NCBI GenBank assembly: GCA_946902875.1
Contig: OX336345.1
Coordinates: forward strand, 9,393,395 to 9,457,394
Reading direction: 5' to 3'
Length of the DNA: 64,000 nt
Source of the DNA: Nematopogon swammerdamellus
Taxonomy: Eukaryota > Arthropoda > Insecta > Lepidoptera > Adelidae
Of this stretch, positions 36,901-48,900 are shown in pieces; the first letter of the stretch is position 1; the number at the start of each line of letters is the position of its first letter. The notes beneath the pieces are model-generated. The model did not search any database, was not told where the DNA came from, and saw only the letters and a program-made list of their open reading frames with translations. Position numbers and translations under genes: made by a program.

Positions 36901-39900
36901 GCGCTACGAACGAGTAGCAATAGCATTCTCTTCTTGTTTATTGGGTCATAAAATTTCCACCTTAGCTCGTGCTGTAATCTAGGTAGCTGGGAACTTACAT
37001 TAAATTAAAAGAAAATGCGCACGTTCTGGGAAAAAAGCGGCTGTGCTTATGACAGAGGCGCATTGCCAACAAAAAGATTTGGTAGAGAACATTTTGCCGG
37101 GAACTTTCATCCACCGCAAAACAGAAATAGTTTTTTTTTGTCAATAATACAACAAATTGCCGTGCCTGTACATTTGAGATATTCGCAAAAAATCCGGCCA
37201 AGTGCGAGTCGGACTCGCGCACCGAGGTTCCCGTACCGCCGCGTAATTGGCCGGTTTTTATCATATCACTGTTTTTATCGTCGATGGTTTTTAACCCCCG
37301 ACGCAAAAAGAGGGGTGTTATAAGTTTAACGTGTGTGTGTATTTGTGTATGGGTGCGTCTGTCTGTGGCATCGTAGCTCCCAAACGGATGAACCGATTTG
37401 GATATGGTTTTTTTATTAGATAGCTGGTTAAATTGGGGTGTTTCTTAGCTATGTTTGTAATCAAGTAATCAACTGAGTAATCAAAAAATTAATGATCTTA
37501 AAAAGTGGACCGATTTGCAAGCGTTTTTTTAAAGCTTGAAATAAAATTTTAATTACAACTTATAAAAACCCGATCCTTAAAAAGTCACAATAATTTCCGT
37601 TTACTTACCGGAGTCGGGGTCCGCTAAGTAAATAAAATATAAAAACTCTGCGTGGGAATTTACTTAGCGATCCCCCGACTATCTACTATATATAAAAATT
37701 AATATATTTTGTTCGTTCGTTCGTTCGGCGTTCGGCGTTCATCGTTCGTCGAAACTTTGGGTTAGTTGGTTGTTGTACGCACACCCACGAAGGTTTTTGA
37801 CAACAAAAAAGCAAAAACAAAAAGTAGTCTAAATTAATTCAAGGCATGATTTTTGTTACCCTTCCTATCATCTGTGTTTCCATTGGCGTGGCCAAAGGTA
37901 GAGCTTCGTTCGCGTAAACGATATTATATTATTCTATCGAAGAAAAACAGTACTTAGTTTAGCTACTTACATTTACCGAGAAATAATATTGTTTACCTGA
38001 ACTAAACTCGGCCTTCGACCTTGCCTTTAGTTACTTTCTTCGAGAAGGTTTATCGTCTTCGTGAACGCAGATCGGCCTTCGGCCTCGCCCTTCTCCATTG
38101 CATTCATCGATAAAGAATATATCGTTTACGTGAACGCAGCTCCGCCTTCGGCGTCGTCATTAGTTACTTATGTTGTTCGAGAAGGTTTATCGTTTACCTG
38201 AACCCAGCTCGGCCTTCGACCTCGTCTTTAGTTATTTACTTTCTTCTTTTTTAATAAGAATTTCACGCGATGGAACCCGCGCGCTGCAGCTACTTAGTTC
38301 TCAATAGATCTGACTATACCCATTCTAATCTTTGCTTGTTCTCCGCCTAGATATCTTACTAGGGTCACACAGCAAATGACGATATGAAACAGAACGCTAC
38401 GCAGGGTCCGATATCGTAGTTTTAATTGACTACTTCTGAGCCCGGGTTCATTACAGAGGATTATCTTCTGGTACGTGTCTTGTTGGTAATTAGTTTAGTT
38501 AGTCAATAGGTGAATATAGGTAACATACTGTACTAGTAGTCGTGCGTGGATATGTGCGATAGTAGACTCATTTGTAGTAAACTCAATATAACTTGTATGA
38601 TCATGTGCATACTACATATTTATATTATATAATTATTACATTAGATATTATAAATGCTATTGCTAATGAATCGAGCAAAATCAACTACCAGTAACTTCCG
38701 ATCTCGCAATACCGAACAATAAACCTGATTTGATATATTATACCGACAAATTGAAAAATAAAACCTTCCTCATTGAAGTAACGGTGCCCTCATGCTACAA
38801 CATAATGAAAAAAGTAGCAGAACATTTATAATAGTTATATGCCTTCAAAATATAAATGGAAAGACTGTGGAACACAAGATTGCCGTTGTTATTGGCACCA
38901 CTGGCATTGTCAGAACTGCCCAAAAATATATATGTGTAGACATTTTGACCGCCGATAGAAAGATGGAAATAAAAATAAAACAAGGAAGTAGTTAGCTATT
39001 CATAACACGAAAATTATATAGAAATGTGCGAGTAGACATTTGGGAGTACTTAAACAGAATAACAGGTTAATGAACAATAGAACAAAGCGCCAAAAATATC
39101 TAACATCCATCACACGTACACGTCTTGTTCTTTTTCGCGACAGAACCCTGGGGACGGGAAATGTATCTGTGCGCTAATTGGTACCTAATAAAAATAACTT
39201 GAGAAATAATTATTGGGGCCGGACGTACACATTATTTTTAGTTGGTTTAAGGAGTTGTTAGTACATTATTGATTTCAGCGACATAGTCAAATCAAACCAC
39301 GTAAAAATTAATTCGTGTTATACAATAAAACTAAACTCACAACTAATTAAACCCAAAAATATAAATATATATATGTATATATTTATCTGAAACTTTTACA
39401 ATTAGAAAACAATTTTACAATGTTCAAAATCGCTTATTAGAAAATCACAATAGCAATGAAAAAAACAAACTAAAACTAAAATTAACACCTATTAAATAAA
39501 AAAAAAATCATCCATCTCCTCCGACTCCCCCACCGTACCCAAAACACTAGCCGCGTTGCAATAGTTGCTTTGCGTTGTCGACATTATCTGAATGAATGAA
39601 ACTAATTTGATAGAAGTGAGCATCAGATATTCACCTTAATCCCAAATATTAGACAAATAATTCTATCCAATTATTTCTTTCCCTTGTATTTTTCCAGGCT
39701 TTTCGGCGTCTATCTCGGGCGTACGTTTTAACTAAGGTATCCCTTGTCTCAGAGCTGAGGTGAGTACACACCAAAAGAATGAGTGTTAAAAAGGAACGAC
39801 AAGAGCGAGAGCTATCGAACGTCCGAACGAAAGCGAACAAATTAATTCCAGTAAACGATTAAATACTTTGACAATTCCGTGAAATCGCACGTCTGTGAAA

Positions 39901-42900
39901 TGTGAATGGACAAAGCGCCCAAACTTCTTATGATACAAAAATAAATTCAAATAATATTCACTTCAAATTCAAATTCTGTATCTGTGTGACAACATTAAAA
40001 CTTCCCGAAACGCGATATTCGACAGTGTGATCTTCAAAAATTCGCTTGCATTCGTTCCCTCCCGTTCTTCAGGTATGTACTGACGATCCAAATTAGCTTG
40101 GTGGTAATATTGCTAACTTGGTACAGGTCGGGGCTTAAGAGTACAGCCAAACTTCGTTGTTCAATTATCTGACGCTTTAGTTAGGGTCTGACTGCCAAGA
40201 TCGAGGCTCACGAGTTCACGACGCACAACATTATCAATATCAAGGAATATCGTATACCTGAACGCAGCTCGGTCTTCGGCCTCGCGCCCTTAGTAACTTT
40301 CTTTCTTCTTTTGAAATTATAATTTCACGCGAGGGTATCAGGGGACAATAGCTAATTTTACATACTTACATAAATACTATGCAATTTTTTTATATAATCC
40401 CGTATGGGTGCCTGTGTCAGAGGGACCAACCAAAGCACATGTTCCGACCAGCCAACATCACCTCCTAGAAGGTAGGTGCTATACTGGTCAGCTGTATGTA
40501 GGTTGTAAAATATTGTAAGAAAGAGGTGTAAAGGACTTGAGTAAAATAAAATATTATGAAGTTGTTCGTTAACATAGTAATTATGATAATTTTAATTTGA
40601 AAAAAATAATTATTAATCTCATTCCATCTGCATCATATTTTAAGTACTATCTATATAACTTATACATGTGTTTGCATATTTTGCTGATGTGTACAAAGTG
40701 AGTATAATATTATAGTTTTGAGGCTCAAGGAACGCGATCCTCACAATAAAACGCTGTCGCTTTGTAAATAAACAACACCCAAAACAGTTCACCTAATGAA
40801 TCTCGATACCGAGTAACCCAGTCCGCAAACTAATTTATCAGGCGACTAACTCTCATCTAGGTACTAAATTAAGATAGTAACCCGTTATGTACCGTTACGC
40901 CCTCCAGTTTGTTCGTCGGAATGTTCCATTTCAAAGCATTTAGGGCTAACCGAGGAAACAAACAAAATTCCTTAATTGTATTCTCTGGCTCTTGTCTTTG
41001 TATTTCGTTTTGTCAGTAGAACGCTTCAAAGTTAATAGCGCTTAATTTCGGACGATTCTATTTTAAAGCGATAATGGTTTTAGTAATTGAAACTGGCGAG
41101 GCGAAAACTTCAAAGCGGTGAGCAGGAGGCAGGAGGCGCAATGCTTTACAACATCCAACGCGTCGCGTCGCGCCCCGCCTTGCACGGAGACTACTGTGCT
41201 AACAACCATCCGGGAGCCTAGAGAATGCTGCCAGCCAAACACTTATAAAGGATAGAAGAAGAAGCAACTGATCAAGTAAAAGAAAAGTTAAATTACAAAT
41301 TTAAAAAACCCCCGACCCTTAAAAAGACAAAAACAATTTCCGTTTACTTATTTGAAGGAGTCGGAGGACCGCTAGGTATATACCCGCGCAGCTTTGAGTT
41401 TTTATATTTTATTTAGTTAGCGGTCCCCCAAATTATTTTTTACTTTTCATGGAACAATTTGGTTTGAATTACCTATGTGCGGAATAAATAAGAATTTCCT
41501 CAGAGCGGACGGAATAGTCGGACGGAATATCAGCAACTTTCATGTAAAATTTCAGTTAAAATGTAGTTTTTAATGTATACAAAGAATACTACATACATAC
41601 AACCATACGCTGTATCCTGACAATCGGGGTAAGCAGAGTAATCGGTGTTGTGTTGCAAGAATTCTGGCAAATCACAGCACAAAACCGACCACCACGTTTA
41701 GCAAAGTATTAGGCCAAGAGAACAGCTATCAAGAAGCAAGTAAGGCACGAAGACCCACCTGCTGCATGACACGACGCGGTGGAAGGACCGCGCCAAGATG
41801 AGAGGTGGCAAGCCTGTCGCCCTATCTCTTAATCGCATTTTACGACATGCACGAAGAGAGATGCAGTGGGGCTATTCTTTCCAAGTACCGGTTCCACGCG
41901 GTACATAGGATAATATATCAGAATTTTCAAATCATAGCGATTTCAGGTGCATTTTTAGTTACAAATACCTGTAATAAAATTAATTACACAAATAATACAA
42001 ACGGACACTAATTATTCCATTGAAGGGACCCAGCAAATTATGAAATTATTTCACCGAATAATAAACACTGAAATTACTTACTTTGCAATAAATGTTCTCG
42101 AATTAGAAGAGAGCAAGAGCGAACATTGATAACGGAAATTACTGGGTATTATCTCATTAAAATATTTCGTTACCGCGTGGGGCCGCCCGGTACTTAAAAG
42201 TACCGCGTGGGGCCCCTACTTAAAAAGAATAACCCCACTGCATCTCTCCCCGTGCATGTCGTAAAAGGCGATATAGTCTTTTCAACCGACTTTTCATTCA
42301 GAACCATGGCATAACGGAGAGTCAATGGAATTATAAGGCATAAATAGGAGTCCTCGCCTATGAATACGGTGTCGGAAACATAAAAAAAAATTATTAGTTC
42401 AGATCCAACTATCGTCGGTTCTCACGTAAGCAATAACCGTGTCATTATCTTGTTCTTAGTACTTCGCTGGGGCCCTTTAAGAATCATTATTAATCATACA
42501 GTAAGGTCATAACGCCAACTTAGGACGAGGACGGCACCTTAAGTAATTAAGGCGACACTCTAACACGTCGTTGTCTTAACTAAGCACGTGGTGTTGGTTA
42601 GCCAGCCTTTTAGTGGGGCCTCTCGGCTTAATAACCTCCACCTAATTAGCGGGCCTCTGTAAGCTGCTTGGTTTTAGGAGCCTACATAACTCATACAACA
42701 AGTTAGGTATTTTAAGCTGAAAAACCTGAACACTTGCTTTGCAGGTTCAACGGATGCATCAAATACGTTTATAGTAAATCCATGTAAATTAATAATAGCT
42801 GTGTCTACAAAAGGTATTTGCCATAAATTTAATTAATTAAAATATATATTGTTTTATATAAATTAAAATATTGTTTAATTTGGTAACCTTCAATTTATTT

Positions 42901-45900
42901 ATATTATAAAAATATTCTAAATGCTAAAACACAATGTCTGTGTATATCATAATTTTATCTCGTATAGAATTTTGTTAGTGTTATCCATACTCTTATCAGT
43001 ATAGTTACTAAGGGCGAGGCCAAAGGCCGATCTGCGTTCAGATAAATTTCTCGAATAATAAAGCGAAATCATATAATTAAGTAGATGGAACTATGAAAAA
43101 AAAAACCAAATGAACATACTTAACTATAGAGAAAACTGCTAAATAAAAAATTATGCAACACCGTCCCAATTGTATCTTGTCTATCTCGGAGTTCCGTTAA
43201 ATATATTTACATACATACATAGCGTTACGCCTGTTTCCCGGGGTAGGCAGAGACAACGGATCTCCGCGTGCCACGATCCTGACACACCTCTGCCGCCTCT
43301 TCCACTCCCATAATATTCTTCATGCATGCTCGTCGGTTACTAAAGTCCGGTGTGTTTTATTTTGCGGTTTCATAATAAGCCGATATTTCCTCCTCTTGTA
43401 ACTTTTACAATTTGTTATAGCAGTATCCTTAATTGATATTCTGATAAATGACATAAAATTAACGGTCCCCAGCAGAATCACAAATTAAACACTAACTTCC
43501 GCGTTTACTTAATACTCGTTGAATGCTAATAACTATCGGGATAAGGCCAAATTGAACAAATTAAGCGATTATCGTAAAATATCATTAGGTCAAGAAAGTT
43601 TATACGAAATTGCCGAACTTCCCAAAACACAATGAAACCGGATTAACCGGCGGGCTACCGTTTTACATAATTGGTTTTAAAAGCCACATCCAAAAGTTTA
43701 CGAGGTTGGCTTAAATATTATTCTAAGCAGGTAATTGTTTTACGAGGGCTAATCCACAAGTACGTGGTTGTTAATTAAACCCCCGAAGTGAGAGTAATTA
43801 CTTCTACGGCGTGTGTGCGTGCGTACATGCTTCGTGCATTCTTTATCCACCCTAGAGTGTTGTCTCTTTCTCCCGAAAGAGAAAGTAGCCCTGGACACGC
43901 TAAGTGAAACAGGGTACTATAATAAGGGTGTGTGTGCGTGTGTAAGTCATGTGACACACAATATTCACAGATGAAAATAAAATAACCACGTAGGTAATAT
44001 GAAAATAAAGTTTTTTTTTTTATTCTGAGTCAGTGTAATAAAATGCTAACCTGGGTTTAAAGTCGTGAAAAAAAATGGTTGGCACTTTAAAGTAAAAATT
44101 ATGTTTTACTTTAAAGGACCCCTAAATTGTTTCGCTCAAACGTTTGTAAACATTAATAAGGTCCTCCCTGAAAATGGCTAACAACATGTAAACGTGTGTA
44201 AGATATTGGTCTAGAAGTAAGCTTTGTAGTTGTTTCTTTTGAACAATTTAATAAATATAATTACACAAATAATTTACTTTGAACAAAACCGGGTAATTTT
44301 ACAAAACCGGCAAAGTGCGTGCTTCATCTGTAATTTATATCGACTTGAAAAATAATCAAAACGTAAAGGAGAATCAACAAACCTCAAACACATCGGCCTG
44401 TATAAACATCAGTATGTACGCCTTTCAATAAGAGTTTTAAACAAAAACTTCAGAGCGGCAATAACGAGCAGCGTCCCAAGTTCAAAGTTTCAGGCTGAAG
44501 TGGCGCGACTAGTGGAATAAAATTATTCGAAATTGCTATATTCTATTTGCGCTCTACTTAAATATTTAATAATTAGTTTTAGAGTTGTGCCTGAGTTGAA
44601 ACTAGCAATTCGGCTGAAATCTAATTTAACTCGAGTAGCTCGGTGGTCATGGTTCGGTGTTCGAAAGAGAAAAATGTCAAATTTTACACACACGTACACT
44701 ATAGTGACCTCTATTCGCCTAAATTAGGATACAGTCTAGTCTAGACAGTCACTAATAACTCTAACGGCGGCGTAGCGCGTAGTAGTTATCATAAGGTTTT
44801 TTTTTCATAAATTGCAATCCTTAGCATTAGAACTTTGAAAAGCGTGTGATCGATACTCTTAGATATAACAAATGTCATAATTTTGCTACAAAAATTCCAT
44901 TTAAATTCTCTTTAGTTTCTGAGATCCAGTCTTCAAAGTTCACGTGGAAGAAAAAATCTACATTTGGTTACCGTATAGTTTGTAAAGAAAATAATAAAAT
45001 TTTACAACCAAAAACGTGTGACCGATACGAATTATTCTATATTTTGCAGTAGTTTTTTTAACCTTTAGATTGGTCTTGTATCACGGGCTACTTCTTCAAA
45101 AATAGTACAATTTGGCCAGCAAAAATAGAAGAATGTCCTTGCTATTTGTTACGGCACCGGAGGGTAAATTCATTCAGTGACAATCCTCCGAAAAAATTTT
45201 GAGCGAGAGCTAAATAGAATTGCAAAGCAAAACACCCTCGCCGGCGCGACCGAAGGGAAGCACTCACATGGCACCTAGTTCATAAAAGTGATATGGACTG
45301 ACATCACGTATGTTGCAGGTGATGTAGCCAACCGTGCCAGTTTCCACAAAAAAAAAAAAATTCTATTTCGCAATCTGTATTATTTTTAGCTCAACATATT
45401 TTTTAATGGGCGTGTATGTATCCTCGTGTAAAATTCGACCCGAAGGAATGTACTCACTGTCGACATGTGCTTCCATTGGCGTGAATAGAGCACAGGCACA
45501 GGCCATGGCACCACGAATACAGCCTCCACGTGAGTGGACGTACATATTTAATGTGCGCGTACGTTACAGTAAGCTCGATTCCAAGTTTAGTACAATGTAA
45601 ACCGACCGACCTTTCTAAGACCCAGTCATCTAAAAAGGGAAGGGACCTATAGTTTTACGTGGAATCCGAAACTCGGTCAGCCTCAAGCGGTTGAATGGTC
45701 ACTCATCGAAATTCTGACCGCGCCCAGCTGTGCTGTGCAAGATAACGAACGGCAGTCGACCGATCGGACCACTGATCTACCGAGGTTGACAGTGAGTGCC
45801 GAACTAGTGAGCGGTGTGCCCCTCTGTATGCAGTGACAGTGTCAGATGTGTGCCCCCAATTCATCGTTAGTTTGCACGTCTCAGGCGCACGGTGCAATGA

Positions 45901-48900
45901 ACATCGGAACAAAGGAACATCGCTGTAGAATTCACACTGAAAGCGCCAAGAGACGTGGGTATTCATAAAAAAAAATCGGTCGCCAGGTCTGCACAGCGCA
46001 TAACACGTTGTTGCTTGTGGTGTTCGCGAGACACGATATTTCATCGTTCTAAACTTGGAATAGAGCAACGACAGCTTGCGACATTCTCTGCGTTGGTCTA
46101 CTTTACAAGCTCCGCCTTTACTCCACAACCAGTGCGATGTTGTGCTCGCCTTACCATGTCAAGAGGAATAATTTTAATACTCATCATAAGGATTCCTCCT
46201 TGATACACACTTGAAGAAATAGTTTTTGAATCATTTAACAAGTAGTTGAGTGCTGAGCTAAAAGCGTCTCTGTTTTCTCGTTTCAAATCCTCACAAGCAA
46301 TGGAAATGAACGAGCGAAATTTTGTAGTACCACTAGATGGCGTTAAATTTTTGTTTATTCTATCGCAGTACTGCTAGATGGGGCCATTATTTTCAATGAT
46401 TAATAAAATAATCCAAATTACAAAAATCTTGAAAAATTGTGATTTTCAACTTAAAACATAAAATAAAATAATGTTTAAATGATACAATGGCAATTCCATT
46501 AAGAATTATTGTTTAGTTAGCAAAGAATTTTTTTTAATAAATTTAAATTTCAAATAATAATTAATTAATTCAATACTGGTAATATAACGCCATCTTTTGA
46601 TTATATTGTAAATACTAATTGTTGCTTCCATTTTTTTTTTGTTCTACGTTGTGAATCTGTTACTACAAGTAGATCTATGTAGTGTTTCGTTTTGAATCTA
46701 GTATAATGAAAATCGAGTTTTTCCTGTGTCGTAATTATTGGCAGCATATTCTGTTCCTGTAGACATTAATTAATTCACTGACGTTCAATGTGGTAAGATT
46801 TTTCTAAAGAGCAGAGAGTGAGAGAGACCTTGTTTAACACTATTAAAACGAAGCACCACCATCATGGTTAATGAGAGAAGTTCGTTTGAAACTGTAGTTT
46901 GAAATCGCGATGAATTTTTAACGAGCGTAGCTATAAACATAACTTTGTCTTGGTGTTCATTGAGAAAGTTATCTGTGACGAGGAAATCAGTAGCGGAGAA
47001 TGGGAGAACGCGTTTACGGGAATGATTGCATTTTTGAATCATGCTGAGCTGAAATCATACTTTTTTTATGTAATCCTGTATGGGTGGCTGAGTCAGAGAG
47101 GCCAGAGCATATGCTCCTACCAGCCAATATCAACTCCGAGAAGGTAGGTGCCATACCGGAGACTTCCTGCTGTCTACTACTGGACTAGACGAGAACACAG
47201 TCGAGGCTGCTATTACATCCAGACGGTGGTACCAACCCAGTCGGCTACAATTTGAGTCTACCACTTAGTAAAGGGCAAGGTGAAGTCATAATTCAGTTGA
47301 CAATGAGGGTAACAAAGTCTGTGTTGAAACAAGTACCATGAGCAGCATCAAGCTGCACACTGTTAGATCTACTATAAACATAGTCGTCTTCTCCTTCTTC
47401 ATATATTTGTTCAGTTCGAGGAGCATAAGTAATCTAATGCTAAAACCAAAGAAAGCAGCCTAACATTTTTTATTTCCTACATTATATTTTTTCTATTCTC
47501 TACACACTTCAAATTATTCATTTAATTATTCTTTCATATATGCATTGTGGTTTTAGATAACCATGAACTTGTAACTATGACTTTGTGGAATTCATACGAA
47601 TCTTCGAGAATATTTCATTTTGTTGAGCTGAACAAATTCATCCGCTGCTGCAAACGAACAAATGAAATTTATATTGACTGCCCTGTGCCATTACTTTACC
47701 TTACCTTTCTCAATAGTCACTATCTTTACCATAATCCCTGTTATAGAAGGTACAGTTGAATTTAAATGTTAATAAGTAAAACCGACCAAGTGCAATTCGG
47801 ACAGACAGACAGATAGACGTTGTAGGCTCAAGTTTATACGATTTCTCGCTATTAAATATATATCTACATACCGCACGGTTTATCCCGACAAGGGTGGAAG
47901 GACCGTGCCGAGGTGAGAGATGGCTATTCCTTCGCCCTTTAATGATCTAGTATTGGTTGCGAAAAGAGAGTATGAGAGGAGAGTTTTACAGCACGTGATC
48001 ACACTTTTATAGAGGACTAATGCAAGGTATATCTCCCGCCCTAAGCAAATCATTTATACAGAACATATAAATCAAACAACATTTATGAAAACGTAATCTC
48101 GTATATTATTAATATAAATGGCATACTCAAGTGCAGGCATTGCACAGTCACGGATAAGTGCTTTCAAAGCGTTAAATATAAAACGTGATGTCCCTAGCTA
48201 GAGCACAAAATGTTAATTCGTATTCTCTTTGCCATTTTGTTGTTTGTGCACGAGAGATGAGCTCGTCTGCTACGAAGCCCTGGGGCAATCACACACGCTC
48301 TGGAATCCTTTCATCAAATTTCTTTCGGAATGGAGGGTGAGATGCACACCGAATCTAAAATTTGAGAGCCGTCGGTACAACATGCATACACCTAATGAAT
48401 CTACAAAGATAGATAATCTCGATGATTCAAGTTAGTGGATAACGGTATCTCATGGATTTTCGGTGGTCCGTGCCGTGGGGACTCACGGATGTCATGCCGG
48501 ATAGTTTTTTTTTTTTTATTGTTAGCTCGACATATGGCGCCGAGGCACCCATGAGGTGTCTAACGGCGCCCATGGACATTCGGTCGTATTCGGGGGTTGC
48601 GAATGCCATGCCGGCCTGACAGGTGCCCATTCACGCCTCTTGAAGGACCCGAGACTGTACTTGGGAGGAAATATATGAGCAGGGAGAGCGTTCCAGAGTT
48701 TACCGGTTCTGTAAAGGAAATCTGCAGAATCGATTGGTACGCATGCGCGGTAAGTCCAGCGTATATGGATGCAATCCCTGCCCAGTGCGCGTGGTGCGGA
48801 GGTGGAAAGGGGACGGCGGGATCGCGTTAAACAGATCTTCCGAGCACTCCCCATGGAATATGCTTTCAGCCCGGCTATGACATTGGGATGGTAATGTGGT

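Noticed and set aside
37015..37323. Open frame of 102 codons on plus and a similar one on minus
   Set aside because: It covers a common lepidopteran repeat (GGCCAAGTGCGAGTCGG) and has no domain.
42530..42690. Possible conserved enhancer with TAATTA-type sites
   Set aside because: Such AT-rich motifs are common by chance; without cross-species alignment there is no support.
45703..46128. Open frame of 141 codons on minus
   Set aside because: It overlaps a group B SINE head and another repeat, with no recognisable domain.
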